Shown: positions 40,608 to 50,994, numbered from the stretch's first letter. The stretch: 64,000 nt of DNA from a bacterium (GCA_030431715.1 JAUIIO010000004.1:64977-128976), one strand, 5' to 3'. Translations and numbers: made by a program. The notes: generated from the letters alone by a model not told the origin.

Positions 40608-43252
40608 TTTGAACTTTTATTTGAAACGTGGATCTGATCCTTCGCCCAGTCAGAGAGCTGATCTCGATAAATTTTGGCATTGTGACGAGCATCAACAGGA
40701 AACGAGGGATGAAAGAGGAACCACTTAATCTGAGAGGTCAGCTCATGAGCCTTTGCAATCTCCTCAATCTCTTTAAGGAGCGATGCTTTCTTCTCTTGTG
40801 AATCAGGCCAGTATTGTGGATACGGCTCTAGCACGATCCCGGGCTCACTCTCCTCAGCGAGCGCTACAAGCGCGCTACGTTTAATCTTCTCACAATCATT
40901 AAAGACTCTTTCTGTTGGCACGCTATAATATGTTCGCGAAGGAGAAGAGACGACATGGGCCTTTCGACCGCAAAAGTAAAGCCCACCATCCTCATCAAAA
41001 TATCCCATATCACCCATGCGGTGCCAAAACTGATCCCCATCATCTTGCACCTTGGCGATGCTTGTTGCCTCTGGCCTTTGGAAATACTCAGGGCTAATAT
41101 TGTCCCCAGAAACTACAATCTCCCCAATAGTCCGTGGCGGAAGATCTTGGAAATCATGTGCCCCACTAAAAGAGTCAGAAGGCTGGATAACGCGCAGGGA
41201 GACTCCCTTCACGGCCTTTCCGACATAGGTGCCCCTCTCCCCATCACGTGCCGAGAGGTCAATTCTAGATAAGATCTCATTTGAAGAAATCATAGTTACA
41301 GGCAAGGCTTCTGTTGCGCCGTATGGAGTATAAGCCTCGCCGCCCTCTTCAAGCACCTGCCCTACTCGCTCAAGCACTTCTCTAGAAATTGGCGCTCCTG
41401 CCATAAAGACTTTACGGATTGTACCGAGAGACTTTCCACTTCGCTTACAGTATTCCGCTATTTTGTTCCAGAGAGTTGGAGAACCAAATGAGGAATCAAT
41501 ATGGAGATCGTGGATAACACGTAAAATTTTCTCCGGGGTAAGACTTAACGGACTGGCTGGATCAAGTGGCGGAATCACACTACATATTCCCAGCGCTGAC
41601 TGAAAAAGTGAAAATATTGGCAACAGTGGTAGATCTTTCTTACCGCTTTCAAGCCCAAATTGCTCACGAAATATTTTAAGCTGCGCCCGGATCATCTTGT
41701 TCGTAAAAACTACTCCTTTCGGTACTCCAGTAGCTCCTGAAGTGTACGCGACAAATGCAACTCCTGTGCTTTTAGCAGGAGGGAGAGGTTTTGTAGAAAA
41801 CCGCTTTAAAAAGGAGAGCCCCGGGCCACCCGTGTAGAGCCAATCACTAGCCGTAATGTGAAACTTCAGGTTCGGAAAGAGCTCCTTCTTTTTAAATCGT
41901 AAGAGCTGAGCTTTAGGCGACCCGATAAGAATGTCCGGGCAGAGATCCTTAATGCATCGAAAGAGTTTCTCCCGGCCCATACCCGGATCCATAAAGACAG
42001 GAACGGCACCATTAGCCATTACCGCGTAGCTTAACGTTAGAAACGACACTCCAGGAGGAACGAGCATAAGAACCTTATCCCCAGACTTCATTCCGAGCTT
42101 AGAAAATCCTCTCTGATACTGGTAGATGCGAGTAATGAGATCTTCATAAGAGGTGTGGCCGTACCGTACAGAATCACCAAGAATAAGTGGCTCAATGACG
42201 GCACCTTCAAGTGGAGAGTTCTTCGCAAACTCTGCCAAAGCGCCGTACAAAGCATTTTGTTCATCAGGTGAAGTTGCAAAATGATTAGACTCACTATCTA
42301 TAAGTTCACTCGGTTTGCCCTGTAAGAAATCTTCAATGACATTCGCCGTTACCTCAGGTGCATCCTCAAGTACCAGATGCGACGCCTCAGCAATTTCATA
42401 CACACTTGCTTTCGGAAAATGCGAAGTTACCTTGTTTAACATATCGCGGTGGAAGCACGGATCTTTAAGCCCCCAAACGATCTGTATCGGATGGTTTTGA
42501 AGCTTGTGGAGATTGTCTGCGAGATCAAGCATCGATGAATAGCTTGGATGGTTATTTGTAAACGGTATGTCATCTACAAAATTCCAGATGGCGACCCGAC
42601 GTCCAACTGTCTTATAGGGCATAAAATACCCATCTCTTACTTCTCTTGGCAGCTTGTGCGCCACCCCTAGCCCCGCTCCTGTTGTAAATCTCAGAAACTG
42701 TCTGGTGTACTTGGTCAGGATCTTACCAAAAAATGGTGATGCCGCAGATTTAATAAGAAACGGAAGGCTCTCCGTCTCAGTAAGAGTAGTATTTAAATAA
42801 ACGATCCGCTCAATGCGCTCGGGATGCCTCACCGCAAAGCCAGTACCGATAGAGCCCCCCCAATCATGCATCACAAGTGAGGTCTTCTCTATTCCGAGCT
42901 TTTGAGTGAATTCTTCGATGTGATCAATTCTATCAGACGCTCTGAAACGGGCATAGGGAGGATGGTCTGAGAGACCAAGTCCTATAAAGTCAGGAGCGAT
43001 AACTCGAAAATTCTCTTTAAGCCTCGCAATCAAGTTTCGATAGTAAAAACACCACGTCGGATTCCCGTGCAGAAGAAGCACCACCGGGCCACTCCCCTCA
43101 TCGATATAGTGCATTTTGTATCCAGCAACAGTGATGTAACGAGAAGCATACGGTAAGAGAGGATGCGGGAATTGAGCACCTTTGCCAGCGCCTTCTTTCA
43201 CGATGTTCCTACTGGCATCACCTTCAATGTTTTCAGCTGTAGAGTGAAGCAT
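40604..43252 (-). CDS. oleBC: OleBC fusion: beta-lactone decarboxylase plus beta-lactone synthetase
   Basis: 882 residues, two enzymes in one chain. Residues ~30-310 are an alpha/beta-hydrolase (OleB) related to haloalkane dehalogenases, with HGNPTW (62-67), nucleophile Asp130 in 'MHDWGGS' and His292 in 'ASHLVLED'. Residues ~330-875 are an AMP-forming ligase-like OleC with 'TSGATGVPKG' (504-513) and 'YTPYGATEALP'. OleC activates the beta-hydroxy acid and closes a beta-lactone; OleB decarboxylates it to the cis-olefin. The fusion occurs naturally in some bacteria and suggests substrate hand-over. Stop overlaps oleD by 4 bases, and oleA lies 12 bases upstream. Confidence 0.93.
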   Translation of the reverse strand: MLHSTAENIEGDASRNIVKEGAGKGAQFPHPLLPYASRYITVAGYKMHYIDEGSGPVVLLLHGNPTWCFYYRNLIARLKENFRVIAPDFIGLGLSDHPPYARFRASDRIDHIEEFTQKLGIEKTSLVMHDWGGSIGTGFAVRHPERIERIVYLNTTLTETESLPFLIKSAASPFFGKILTKYTRQFLRFTTGAGLGVAHKLPREVRDGYFMPYKTVGRRVAIWNFVDDIPFTNNHPSYSSMLDLADNLHKLQNHPIQIVWGLKDPCFHRDMLNKVTSHFPKASVYEIAEASHLVLEDAPEVTANVIEDFLQGKPSELIDSESNHFATSPDEQNALYGALAEFAKNSPLEGAVIEPLILGDSVRYGHTSYEDLITRIYQYQRGFSKLGMKSGDKVLMLVPPGVSFLTLSYAVMANGAVPVFMDPGMGREKLFRCIKDLCPDILIGSPKAQLLRFKKKELFPNLKFHITASDWLYTGGPGLSFLKRFSTKPLPPAKSTGVAFVAYTSGATGVPKGVVFTNKMIRAQLKIFREQFGLESGKKDLPLLPIFSLFQSALGICSVIPPLDPASPLSLTPEKILRVIHDLHIDSSFGSPTLWNKIAEYCKRSGKSLGTIRKVFMAGAPISREVLERVGQVLEEGGEAYTPYGATEALPVTMISSNEILSRIDLSARDGERGTYVGKAVKGVSLRVIQPSDSFSGAHDFQDLPPRTIGEIVVSGDNISPEYFQRPEATSIAKVQDDGDQFWHRMGDMGYFDEDGGLYFCGRKAHVVSSPSRTYYSVPTERVFNDCEKIKRSALVALAEESEPGIVLEPYPQYWPDSQEKKASLLKEIEEIAKAHELTSQIKWFLFHPSFPVDARHNAKIYRDQLSDWAKDQIHVSNKSSK

Positions 43253-43264
43253 GTTCGACCAGAA

Positions 43265-44326
43265 CTACCATTCAATTCCGACAAAGATCGAATTCAGACC
43301 ACTACCAAAGGCGGTCAGGAGAATCTTATCATCAGCCTGGATCCCTTTCTCTTCAAGGCCAGTGAAGAGCGCCGCAGGAAGTGACGAGGATACAAGATTT
43401 CCATAGCGTTGATATACGGTGAATTCCTTTTTCATATCAAGCGTCATGTTCTTATAAAATGCTTTATTGACCTGCTTTCCTACCTGGTGACAAAAGATAT
43501 GGTCAACATCATCTCGGCTCCAACCGGTGCCTTCAGAGAAGTCTTGCCACATCCGACCACCAAGCTTCGAAGCTTCACCGATAAGCCCCTGTGACTCTGT
43601 ATGCATAATAGGATTAAGGTCAAGACGCTGGTGAATGTAGAAGTCCCCATTGCCCTTACACAGCCCATTATGTTGCGAAGCCGTTCTTGCAGTGGCTCCT
43701 ACAATTCGGTGATTTGTTGACGCAATATCCTCATGGCAGAGAATCGCAGCGGTAGCCCCACACCCTAACGTAAACGTTGGAAGAAGCCTTAAAAGATCGT
43801 CACGAGAAAGAGTATCATCTTCAAGAACAAGCTTTAAGCTGGACTCAATAATTCTTGCAATGTTTTCACCTGAGGTAATAAGAGCTGCCTTAATAACACC
43901 GGACTCAATAAGACTCGCCATCATCTGGATACCATTTGAGAATCCGATACAGGCATTTGTGATATCAAAGGCCATGACTCGTTCATCAAGGCCGAGGTTT
44001 CCGTGTACAAGAGCGGATACTCCAGGCTCAAAGTAATCACGAGTGACAGAGGTATTTACCACCGCTCCAATGGCATCACGATCAAAGCCTATGTGCTCAA
44101 TCGCCATCTCTGCAGCTTTTGTCGCAACCTCACTTGGAGAAACATTTGGATCCCAAAAGCGCCGCTTAGCAACACCACTTACTTTCTCAAGAGTTCCGTA
44201 CGGAATACGCAACCTGTCGTAGAGCGGGGAAAGTCTATCTTCAAGTTCTGCCGAAGTGACCTCATACTCTGGTAAATTGAGTGCATAGGTCTCAAGCCTG
44301 ACGTGTTTAAATGACTGTAGGAACAT
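43265..44326 (-). CDS. oleA: OleA, thiolase-like acyl-CoA condensing enzyme
   Basis: 353 residues. OleA joins two fatty acyl-CoAs head to head to give a 2-alkyl-3-keto acid. It has the KAS III/thiolase fold with Cys126 in 'DITNACIGF', His280 in 'FCHQVGKQ' and Asn310 in 'QRYGNLVSSS', the same set as in studied OleA proteins. The second 'QVGKQVNKAF' and 'GGRMW' segments fit OleA rather than FabH. It is the first gene of the leftward ole unit and lies 89 bases downstream of the kinase stop, in the same direction. The promoter is probably in that gap. Confidence 0.92.
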   Translation of the reverse strand: MFLQSFKHVRLETYALNLPEYEVTSAELEDRLSPLYDRLRIPYGTLEKVSGVAKRRFWDPNVSPSEVATKAAEMAIEHIGFDRDAIGAVVNTSVTRDYFEPGVSALVHGNLGLDERVMAFDITNACIGFSNGIQMMASLIESGVIKAALITSGENIARIIESSLKLVLEDDTLSRDDLLRLLPTFTLGCGATAAILCHEDIASTNHRIVGATARTASQHNGLCKGNGDFYIHQRLDLNPIMHTESQGLIGEASKLGGRMWQDFSEGTGWSRDDVDHIFCHQVGKQVNKAFYKNMTLDMKKEFTVYQRYGNLVSSSLPAALFTGLEEKGIQADDKILLTAFGSGLNSIFVGIEW

Positions 44327-44415
44327 ATATGTACTTAAAAGGTATAGATATTATCGGATGACACTAACACGGTTCGATAGTGGGAAAAAGCCCGTTACCC
44401 TAATTTTCTGTCAAA

Positions 44416-45486
44416 TTAATGCTTTGCGAGCTCTCGTGTGACCTGAAATTGAGCTCTGGCTCTCGCCCTGTTGTGTTTGGGGTGATGAATTTTAAAGTAC
44501 TTATCTCCACTAAGATAATCAGCAAGGAATCGGATACCCAGCGTAAGCGAGACCAATGGGGGCATCTCTGGAAGCATCCGACGTTCTTCTTCGGTGAGTA
44601 TTTCGCCACACCCCGAGAGAAAGCCGTCTTTCACTGCTTCATAAAACTCTTTCACCACATAAATTTGCGACAGGTCCTCTTCATCCTCACGAGCTAAAAG
44701 AGCCGTGGTGCGCATCAAATCTCCGTAGTCAAAAAGCGGGCTCCCTGGCATACAGGTATCAAGATCAACTATACACACTCCTTTCCCTGTTGATTGTGAA
44801 AAGAGGATGTTATCAATCTTGGTATCGTTATGGCTTACCCGAGTAGGGATAACTTCTTTCTTAAGAGCTTCCATCAAAAGAGCAGCACGACTCGCATTGC
44901 TCTGAACAAAACGAATCTCTTCCTGACACTCCTTGACTCGACCAGCAACATCTTCACGGCACGCTTTCTCAAACTGCTCGAAGCGATACGGCGTGTCGAT
45001 AAAATGAGGAATAGTAATTTTCATTTTTGTCGGGGGGAGATCCGAAACGTAGCAAGCAAACTGGCCACAGACCCAACCTGACTCATACGCCACACCTGCA
45101 TCAGGGCACGACTCGTATCCCACCGTATCTTCAACATAACGGAAGGTCCGCCACCACGAGCCGTCCTCGTGCACATGGTAGAGTTGACCAGATGCCACTG
45201 GCACAAGCTGAAGTGTCTGATAGGCCTCCTCATCAACACATCGATCTCGTATATGAGCGGTTACCGTATCTATATTGTGCATAACCGCTTCAAGATTTGG
45301 AAACACATAGCTATTTAGCTGCTGGTGAACGTACCGCGTGCTCTTTCCGCCCTCACTCCACGTACTCACGTACGTCTCGTGAATATGCCCCTTCTTAAGG
45401 AGTGAGAGGTCTTTAAGTTCACCAGCAATTACAAACTGTGCAAGGATTGCCTCTAGATCGGCTTCTTGCACTGTATTTTCGCTCAT
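44416..45486 (-). CDS. NahK-like phosphotransferase (APH family)
   Basis: 356 residues. It has the aminoglycoside-phosphotransferase fold: catalytic loop 'VSHNDTKIDNILF' (H-N-D-T-K-x-x-N) and 'VCIVDLDTCMPG', exactly the pattern of N-acetylhexosamine 1-kinase NahK. The N-lobe has 'KKGHIHETYV' in place of the glycine loop. NahK phosphorylates GlcNAc/GalNAc at C1; the true substrate here is not known and could be another sugar or choline-like alcohol. It is upstream of oleA in the same direction with an 89-base gap, so a shared transcript is possible but not shown. Confidence 0.82.
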   Translation of the reverse strand: MSENTVQEADLEAILAQFVIAGELKDLSLLKKGHIHETYVSTWSEGGKSTRYVHQQLNSYVFPNLEAVMHNIDTVTAHIRDRCVDEEAYQTLQLVPVASGQLYHVHEDGSWWRTFRYVEDTVGYESCPDAGVAYESGWVCGQFACYVSDLPPTKMKITIPHFIDTPYRFEQFEKACREDVAGRVKECQEEIRFVQSNASRAALLMEALKKEVIPTRVSHNDTKIDNILFSQSTGKGVCIVDLDTCMPGSPLFDYGDLMRTTALLAREDEEDLSQIYVVKEFYEAVKDGFLSGCGEILTEEERRMLPEMPPLVSLTLGIRFLADYLSGDKYFKIHHPKHNRARARAQFQVTRELAKH

Positions 45487-45625
45487 CGCATTAGAATACT
45501 CATTACACGCAATATATCAACAACTTACAAAAAGAATGCTGGCGTACGGAAGAAAAATGTTTAATACTCCCTGCAGCAAAATGACTTGCTCATTAGCTCT
45601 TTCAAAGCTCCGGGGGGAAATTAAT

Positions 45626-45880
45626 ATGGAAAAGTTCTTTGTACTTCGAACTGTAACTGATCAAAGTTTAGCTGAGCGTATCTGTGAAAGCTTTGAAGAC
45701 GAGACGATTCCAGTACTTTTAGAACATGTTACTCTCTCTGAAGGAGTAGACTCTGTATCAGGATTTCGAATCCTTGTCCCCTCACAGCACACCCAGCACG
45801 CCCTTGGTCTGGTAGAAAATATCGAAAACCATTATTACTCTAGAAACAGCGAAGCTCTTGCCTCAGTAGCAGTACACTAA
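45626..45880 (+). CDS. DUF2007-type small protein
   Basis: 84 residues from the ATG at 45626, which has a perfect G-rich ribosome site (GGGGGGA). The sequence has the layout of DUF2007 putative signal-transducing proteins: 'VLRTVTDQSLAERICESFEDETIPVLLEHV', then 'GFRILVPSQHTQHALGLVE', i.e. an alpha/beta domain. Its role is unknown; it is usually seen as a small soluble domain. It converges with the large exported protein gene, 11 bases apart. No partner is evident. Confidence 0.75.
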   Translation: MEKFFVLRTVTDQSLAERICESFEDETIPVLLEHVTLSEGVDSVSGFRILVPSQHTQHALGLVENIENHYYSRNSEALASVAVH

Positions 45881-45891
45881 AAGGCCGAGCG

Positions 45892-47604
45892 CTAAGGTCT
45901 TTCTACACAAAAATTCTGGGCAGCATTGTCTCCGATATCATTTCTAAACTGAAGCCCGAGAAGTAACTTCTGCCCACTCTGGAGTGTCTGACTTGCACTG
46001 GCGAGACAGTCAGTAAGGTTCACTGAGAAACTCACTGTATTTCCCGCATCAGCATCGGTATCCCCAAGAGAGTCCTGCAAAGAATCACCGTCAGCTGTCA
46101 GGTTTGAATCGCTTGTAGAGTAGGTATCAATTGGACACATACCGGGTCCAGCGGAAGCGCTGCCAGAGTTAAGAGAAGCAGTGGGGCCGTTTGGAACTTC
46201 GATACTCACCCTTGCGTTACCAATATCAACAAAAGTAGCTTCCCCAAGAGCAGCTATGCCTTTTCGCTGGGGCCTCCAAGCCGTAATATCAAGCACTATA
46301 TCGCCTTCATCATTCACATCAACGTCAAGACAGTTCCCTTGTGTTCCTTCCGATCCTGAGCTTATAGGATATGAGAAATTTGCTGTTGATTCCTGAGGAG
46401 AGTCCGCAGCTACGGTGATAGATTTTAGCGCTGGTGTCGTATTATAAGTAAACTGCAGGGACGCGACATACTCCGTCTCACTTCCATCATCCCCTGTAAC
46501 AAGTTGTACCAAGGTATCCCCGGCCTGAATATCACTGGCATCAGCGTTTGCACGGAGTTGAAAATCTCCAGTAGCTCCTGCTGAGATATTTCCGAGCCCA
46601 TCGCCATCAGGGTCATTATCACCACCAGCAGTCCCAGGAAATGCTGTCGGGTTCGCAAAGTCGTTTATGTTTTCCCCGGTACCTCCTGCGCTACAATAGG
46701 AAAGCCCATCACAGTCGAGCTCTGAAGTCTCTGACGCAGATTCATCACCTTTCACTTCAATGGCGAGTGTCATCGTGTTCACCACAGCATCTATCTCTTC
46801 GTCACTAGGCACAGTTCCTGTATTCACATTTACGGTATCTTCCAGATTTACTTTCAAATTTGAAAAGACGTAATAAGAAGTCTCTCCGGTTTCGTACTCA
46901 CTATCAAAGTTGTTAAGAATACCGTCATTATCCACATCGGCATCGAACACATCTGCTAGACCATCTCTATCAGCATCAATGCTTCTTATCCCAGTAGGTG
47001 CTTCCTCCTGCGCTCTGAGATCAGAGGTGACAAGCATACGTTGTGTTGTGGTATCAGCATCGGTATCACCGCCCCCCTGTCCAACTCCAAGCGTCAGACC
47101 ATTGCCTGACGGAAGACAATTTGATGACTGAACGGGAACAAGGCCTGAAAGATTCCTTGCTGAGAGATTACGTCTATCACGTCTGCGATTTCTACTCTTG
47201 TGAAGCGATCCTCTATAGAGCGACACATCTCCCTGCTCACGACTTGATAAACGCAATCGGACATTTCTCCCCTTAACTGCCGTATAGGCCTTTACACCAC
47301 CCCCACTGCAAAATTTATCAGCATTGCGTAGAACTTTCCGAGCCCGGACGATACGTCCGGACTTTTGGAAAGCAAACACCACAGGCTGAGGCGCACCATC
47401 CTTAATAAGTGCGAGAGTAGCGCGGCGCTCAGACCCAAGGCGTAGAGTTGAGCGCTTGCGCAGCGTAGACTTCACATTATCCTCACCGACTGCGACCACA
47501 CGTGCCTGACCATCACTGCCCTGTCGAATTGAGAGGCGTAAAGCAAAAGACTGCTGAGTACATAAGACGAATAAGAGAAAGAGGAGAAGATGTGAGCGAT
47601 TCAT
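45892..47604 (-). CDS. exported protein with thrombospondin type-3-like calcium motifs
   Basis: 570 residues. A signal peptide (MNRSHLLLFLLFVLC..., cleavage near SFA-L) leads to a basic N-terminal third. The middle contains Asp-rich calcium-loop motifs, 'DADRDGLADVFDADVDNDG', and 'GDNDPDGDGLGN', typical of TSP type-3 or dockerin-like repeats. The rest is Ser/Thr/Gly-rich beta-structure with scattered cysteines (two near the end). Proteins of this sort are surface or secreted adhesins; the function is not recognised. It is monocistronic, divergent from the gene at 47783. Confidence 0.68.
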   Translation of the reverse strand: MNRSHLLLFLLFVLCTQQSFALRLSIRQGSDGQARVVAVGEDNVKSTLRKRSTLRLGSERRATLALIKDGAPQPVVFAFQKSGRIVRARKVLRNADKFCSGGGVKAYTAVKGRNVRLRLSSREQGDVSLYRGSLHKSRNRRRDRRNLSARNLSGLVPVQSSNCLPSGNGLTLGVGQGGGDTDADTTTQRMLVTSDLRAQEEAPTGIRSIDADRDGLADVFDADVDNDGILNNFDSEYETGETSYYVFSNLKVNLEDTVNVNTGTVPSDEEIDAVVNTMTLAIEVKGDESASETSELDCDGLSYCSAGGTGENINDFANPTAFPGTAGGDNDPDGDGLGNISAGATGDFQLRANADASDIQAGDTLVQLVTGDDGSETEYVASLQFTYNTTPALKSITVAADSPQESTANFSYPISSGSEGTQGNCLDVDVNDEGDIVLDITAWRPQRKGIAALGEATFVDIGNARVSIEVPNGPTASLNSGSASAGPGMCPIDTYSTSDSNLTADGDSLQDSLGDTDADAGNTVSFSVNLTDCLASASQTLQSGQKLLLGLQFRNDIGDNAAQNFCVERP

Positions 47605-47782
47605 AACAAAAATTACCGTGTTTGTATGTATTTCGTAACAGATAAGGTATCGACACCAAGCGCTTGAGAACTTGTGTCATAAGTCACGGATCCTAAAAAA
47701 CTTTTTATCTATACATTTCAGATGGTTATGGCGTACAGAAGAACTTCTTCATACCACAACGGTGTTTACCGATAGAGTATAT

Positions 47783-48277
47783 ATGGCTATAAGAGCGCTC
47801 TTTCTTGTCTTCATATTCATCCCTGCATTCTGCACCTTCGCTGAAGTCCAGCTCAAAACAGCCGTACTTGAGGACAGCCGCAAAATCCTCATTACCTTTG
47901 ATCACGATAACAGCGAAGAGATGATAGAAAAGAACTGTCACTTTAACCTCTTCTCAGCAGATAAGAAACGAGATCTCAAAACTCTTCCCGGCAAAGGACT
48001 AAGCATTGCAACCTTCTATAAGGCTCAAAGTTCTGTCTCGATCGTAGCAGTAGATTTAAGAAAACTCTCGCGTAAGAAATTCAGGAAAAAAAATCAGAAC
48101 CTCTTTCTCCGTGTGCTCATTCCGTGTGAAACCGGAGAAACCACAATGAGTGAAGTGACACAAGTACGCGTACCAACATTTAGACGCGGCAAGGTTAAAA
48201 ACATTGACCGACTCATTAAACGGATGAAGTATCATATGCGCTATGCTACAGAAGAAGAAATCGCATCTGTGCCTTAA
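47783..48277 (+). CDS. exported hypothetical protein
   Basis: 164 residues from the ATG at 47783, where a signal peptide begins (MAIRALFLVFIFIPAFCTFA-E); the longer frame from 47672 lacks a usable leader. The mature part is basic, beta-rich at first (QLKTAVLEDSRKILITFD) with two cysteines, and ends in a basic helix ('NIDRLIKRMKYHMRYA'). No family recognised. It faces the aminotransferase gene tail to tail. A separate ribosome site is weak (GATAGAG). Confidence 0.55.
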   Translation: MAIRALFLVFIFIPAFCTFAEVQLKTAVLEDSRKILITFDHDNSEEMIEKNCHFNLFSADKKRDLKTLPGKGLSIATFYKAQSSVSIVAVDLRKLSRKKFRKKNQNLFLRVLIPCETGETTMSEVTQVRVPTFRRGKVKNIDRLIKRMKYHMRYATEEEIASVP

Positions 48278-48288
48278 AGTGACAATGG

Positions 48289-49635
48289 TTACGCTCTACC
48301 ATATTCATCGATAAGCTTCTGCTTATAAAGTCTCATTTGCTCTCTGTGTGCTCGGTCTTCAGGGCTCAAATTATACTCCTCTTCTGCGGTAGCGATTCGC
48401 ACACAAAGTGAAAGTGTGTCTCCTACTTTTTCAAGGTCTTCTTCATGTATAGCGCTCGGAGCTATTCTAATATGGTAATCGCGCTCATCCCCGTTTGGGA
48501 AACATGCTCCAGCTTTTGTAAGGGTAAGACCGAGTTCAGCACAAAGTTCGATGACTCGTTTTGCAGTACCCGGAACAACACTCAGTGAGATAAAGAACCC
48601 TCCCTTGGGTCTGCTCCACGATATGTCGTTATCTTCTCGTAGAGATCCAAGATTACGGTCTAAAGAATCGAGAATTGCTTCAAATTTAGGGCGCATGATG
48701 TCGGTATGCAATTTCATATGCTCATCGAGCGGTGTTTCAGAGAAAAACCTGTGATGCCTTAGCTGCGGCTCTTTATCAGGCCCAATAGTGATCTCATCAA
48801 GATAATCACGAAACATCGTAAAATTGTCAGGGGAGAGCCCCACTGCAGCTATCCCAGCTCCGGGAAGAGTAATTTTTGAAGTTGATCCAAAAACGGCTAT
48901 GTTATCCTGCGCACCGTGTATCTCCGCCATCCTTCGAAGCGAGGCAAGCTCAGGGGTGTCCGCATAAAAGTCATGCCGCGCATAAGCGTTATCCCAGAGG
49001 ATAGTAAACTGATCGTCATTCACGGGCAGAAGAGATAGCATTCGCACCGTTTGTTCTGTGTAAATCTCGCCGGTAGGATTTGAATGCTTGGGAACACAGA
49101 TCATGCCGATAATACCAGGCTCTGTTAGTAATTGATGTTCTAAGAGATCGTAATCAGGACCTTCAGGGAATATCGTAGTAGGAGACACCTCGATTCCGAG
49201 ATTTTTACAGATTTTAAAGTGACGATAAAATCCGGGAACAGGAACTAGCATCTTTGGTTGAATACCCCGAGCCTTTAATTGATCAATTCGCTCGCCACAA
49301 CGTGCCCGAATGTAGTGCCACATAAGTTGCAGGCTACTATTCCCATGTACGATAACTTCTTCAGCAGGGTAATCGATAAGATCTCCCATAAGCTGTCGGG
49401 CCTCTAAGATCCCCTCAGGACGTCCTTCATCATAGTTCGTGACATTGATTTGCTCAGCCGGTGAGAACACCTCTCTCCCGAGCCCATCTAATAGACCTCC
49501 AGATAAGGCCAGTTGCTCATCTGATGGAACACCTATTGCAATATTAACGTCTAATGGACTTTGAGCCGCTTCTTCAAACTGACTGTGAAATTCGTTACTT
49601 GGATTAAGGTTCAGCATACTTCTACCTGACATCAT
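48289..49635 (-). CDS. class I/II aminotransferase (Asp_aminotransf, MocR-like group)
   Basis: 448 residues. It has 'NYDEGRPEGILEARQLMGDLI' and 'IVHGNSSLQLM', the N-terminal signature of the PF12897 aspartate-aminotransferase group, then 'GMICVPKHSNPTGEIYTEQTV', 'ILWDNAYARHDFY' with the PLP-phenol-binding Asn/Tyr, 'FGSTSKITLPGAGIAAVG' with the PLP lysine, and 'YHIRIAPSA' with the carboxylate-binding Arg. It catalyses transamination, probably aspartate/2-oxoglutarate or a related pair; the exact pair is not certain. The C-terminal tail is charged. Monocistronic. Confidence 0.9.
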   Translation of the reverse strand: MMSGRSMLNLNPSNEFHSQFEEAAQSPLDVNIAIGVPSDEQLALSGGLLDGLGREVFSPAEQINVTNYDEGRPEGILEARQLMGDLIDYPAEEVIVHGNSSLQLMWHYIRARCGERIDQLKARGIQPKMLVPVPGFYRHFKICKNLGIEVSPTTIFPEGPDYDLLEHQLLTEPGIIGMICVPKHSNPTGEIYTEQTVRMLSLLPVNDDQFTILWDNAYARHDFYADTPELASLRRMAEIHGAQDNIAVFGSTSKITLPGAGIAAVGLSPDNFTMFRDYLDEITIGPDKEPQLRHHRFFSETPLDEHMKLHTDIMRPKFEAILDSLDRNLGSLREDNDISWSRPKGGFFISLSVVPGTAKRVIELCAELGLTLTKAGACFPNGDERDYHIRIAPSAIHEEDLEKVGDTLSLCVRIATAEEEYNLSPEDRAHREQMRLYKQKLIDEYGRA

Positions 49636-49746
49636 GGAAATGACATACGGCCAAGTACCTATAGTAGCACAATGCAGTGGCTATGAAAGAGCCATCAGAC
49701 AGAGAGCGAATATCTCGGTAACTCCCTAAAAAGAGATAAAGAAACT

Positions 49747-50994
49747 CTAGCCGCGAATACGCCTTAAGAAGCTATTCACCGAACCATTTAACTTCTCTCC
49801 AAGCTCAGAGAGATCTCCTGCGGCTTCATGAACCTGATGAGCTGCGTTGCTTGTCTCGCGCGCTGCTGAATTCACCTCGGCAATATTTTGGGAAACTTGC
49901 TGTGTGCTCTCTGCTGCCTGCTGGATATTACTGCTAATCTCCTGCGTAGCTTCTCGTTGTCCTACTACAGCAGAGGCAATAGCTTCTGAGATATCACTCA
50001 TAGTACGAATGGTTTCGCCTATAGTTGTAATTGCTTCAGCTGCTTTTCCGGTATTGCCCTGTATCGCTGAGATTTCGTTGGTGATCTCTTCTGTTGCAGA
50101 AGCTGTTTGCTGTGCTAGGTTTTTCACTTCCGAAGCCACAACCGCAAACCCCTTCCCGGCTTCACCAGCTCTTGCTGCTTCAATTGTAGCATTTAACGCT
50201 AAAAGGTTTGTCTGTTGAGCGATCTGTTGAATAAGCTTAATGACTCCGCCAATTCGCTTTGAATCTTCAGAGAGTCCATCCATAATCTCATTTGTTCGAG
50301 TAGCTTCCTTTACGGCCGATGCTGCAACATCAGAAGATTGCCGCACTTGATGCTCGATCTCACTCATCGTACTGGTGAGCTCTTCCGTTGCTCCAGCAAC
50401 TGACTGAACATTTCCTGTCGTTCGGTTAGAAGCTCTTGCAACGTCCTCAGAACGGTCAGTTGTAAGCGATGCCGAACTATTAAGAGATCCAGCTGTAGAT
50501 TGCATCTCAGTAGCAGCCGAGGCAACGGTTGTTACCATATCAAGCACCTCGTTCTCAAACTCATCTGCTATGCGGTAACGCTCTTCAGCTGCGCTTGCTA
50601 GCTGCTGCGCTTGATGGGCCATCTGATCTGTCGCTCCGTTTATAAGCCTTGCCCCATTTTTAAATGTTCCTTTCATACCTCTGAGAAGTACTCTACGGAA
50701 AAATTTACCTTTTGCGGCATACTCAAGTGATGCTCCCGCTTCTCGGACAAAGGCATCAGTCAGATCCAGCATATCGTTAATGCCGTGTGCTAATGATTCT
50801 ACCTCCCCACCGGTATTACATCCTATAACCCGTGCTTCAAGATCGCCTTCTGCAGCACGTTTACAAACATCAAGCATCAATGGTACCCACTTCCGATACA
50901 TCTCTAGCTCACGCATTATGAGTTGCACATCGTGATCTGATTCATTGAGATCGTTTTCATATATAGTGGTGTTACTCTCTGTTACGCTTTCCAT
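49747..50994 (-). CDS. soluble methyl-accepting chemotaxis protein (CetA-like partner)
   Basis: 415 residues from the ATG at 50994 (a TTG at 51009 is the alternative). No transmembrane segment. An N-terminal HAMP-like region ('[15 protein letters not shown]') is followed by the signalling hairpin, with the highly conserved tip '[24 protein letters not shown]' (only a piece quoted) and '[15 protein letters not shown]'. So it would bind CheW and CheA in the cytoplasm. It lies 22 bases after the PAS protein gene in the same direction. The pair looks like the bipartite energy-taxis receptor CetA/CetB, with the PAS part as the sensor. Unlike CetA it has no membrane anchor. Confidence 0.85.
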   Translation of the reverse strand: MESVTESNTTIYENDLNESDHDVQLIMRELEMYRKWVPLMLDVCKRAAEGDLEARVIGCNTGGEVESLAHGINDMLDLTDAFVREAGASLEYAAKGKFFRRVLLRGMKGTFKNGARLINGATDQMAHQAQQLASAAEERYRIADEFENEVLDMVTTVASAATEMQSTAGSLNSSASLTTDRSEDVARASNRTTGNVQSVAGATEELTSTMSEIEHQVRQSSDVAASAVKEATRTNEIMDGLSEDSKRIGGVIKLIQQIAQQTNLLALNATIEAARAGEAGKGFAVVASEVKNLAQQTASATEEITNEISAIQGNTGKAAEAITTIGETIRTMSDISEAIASAVVGQREATQEISSNIQQAAESTQQVSQNIAEVNSAARETSNAAHQVHEAAGDLSELGEKLNGSVNSFLRRIRG

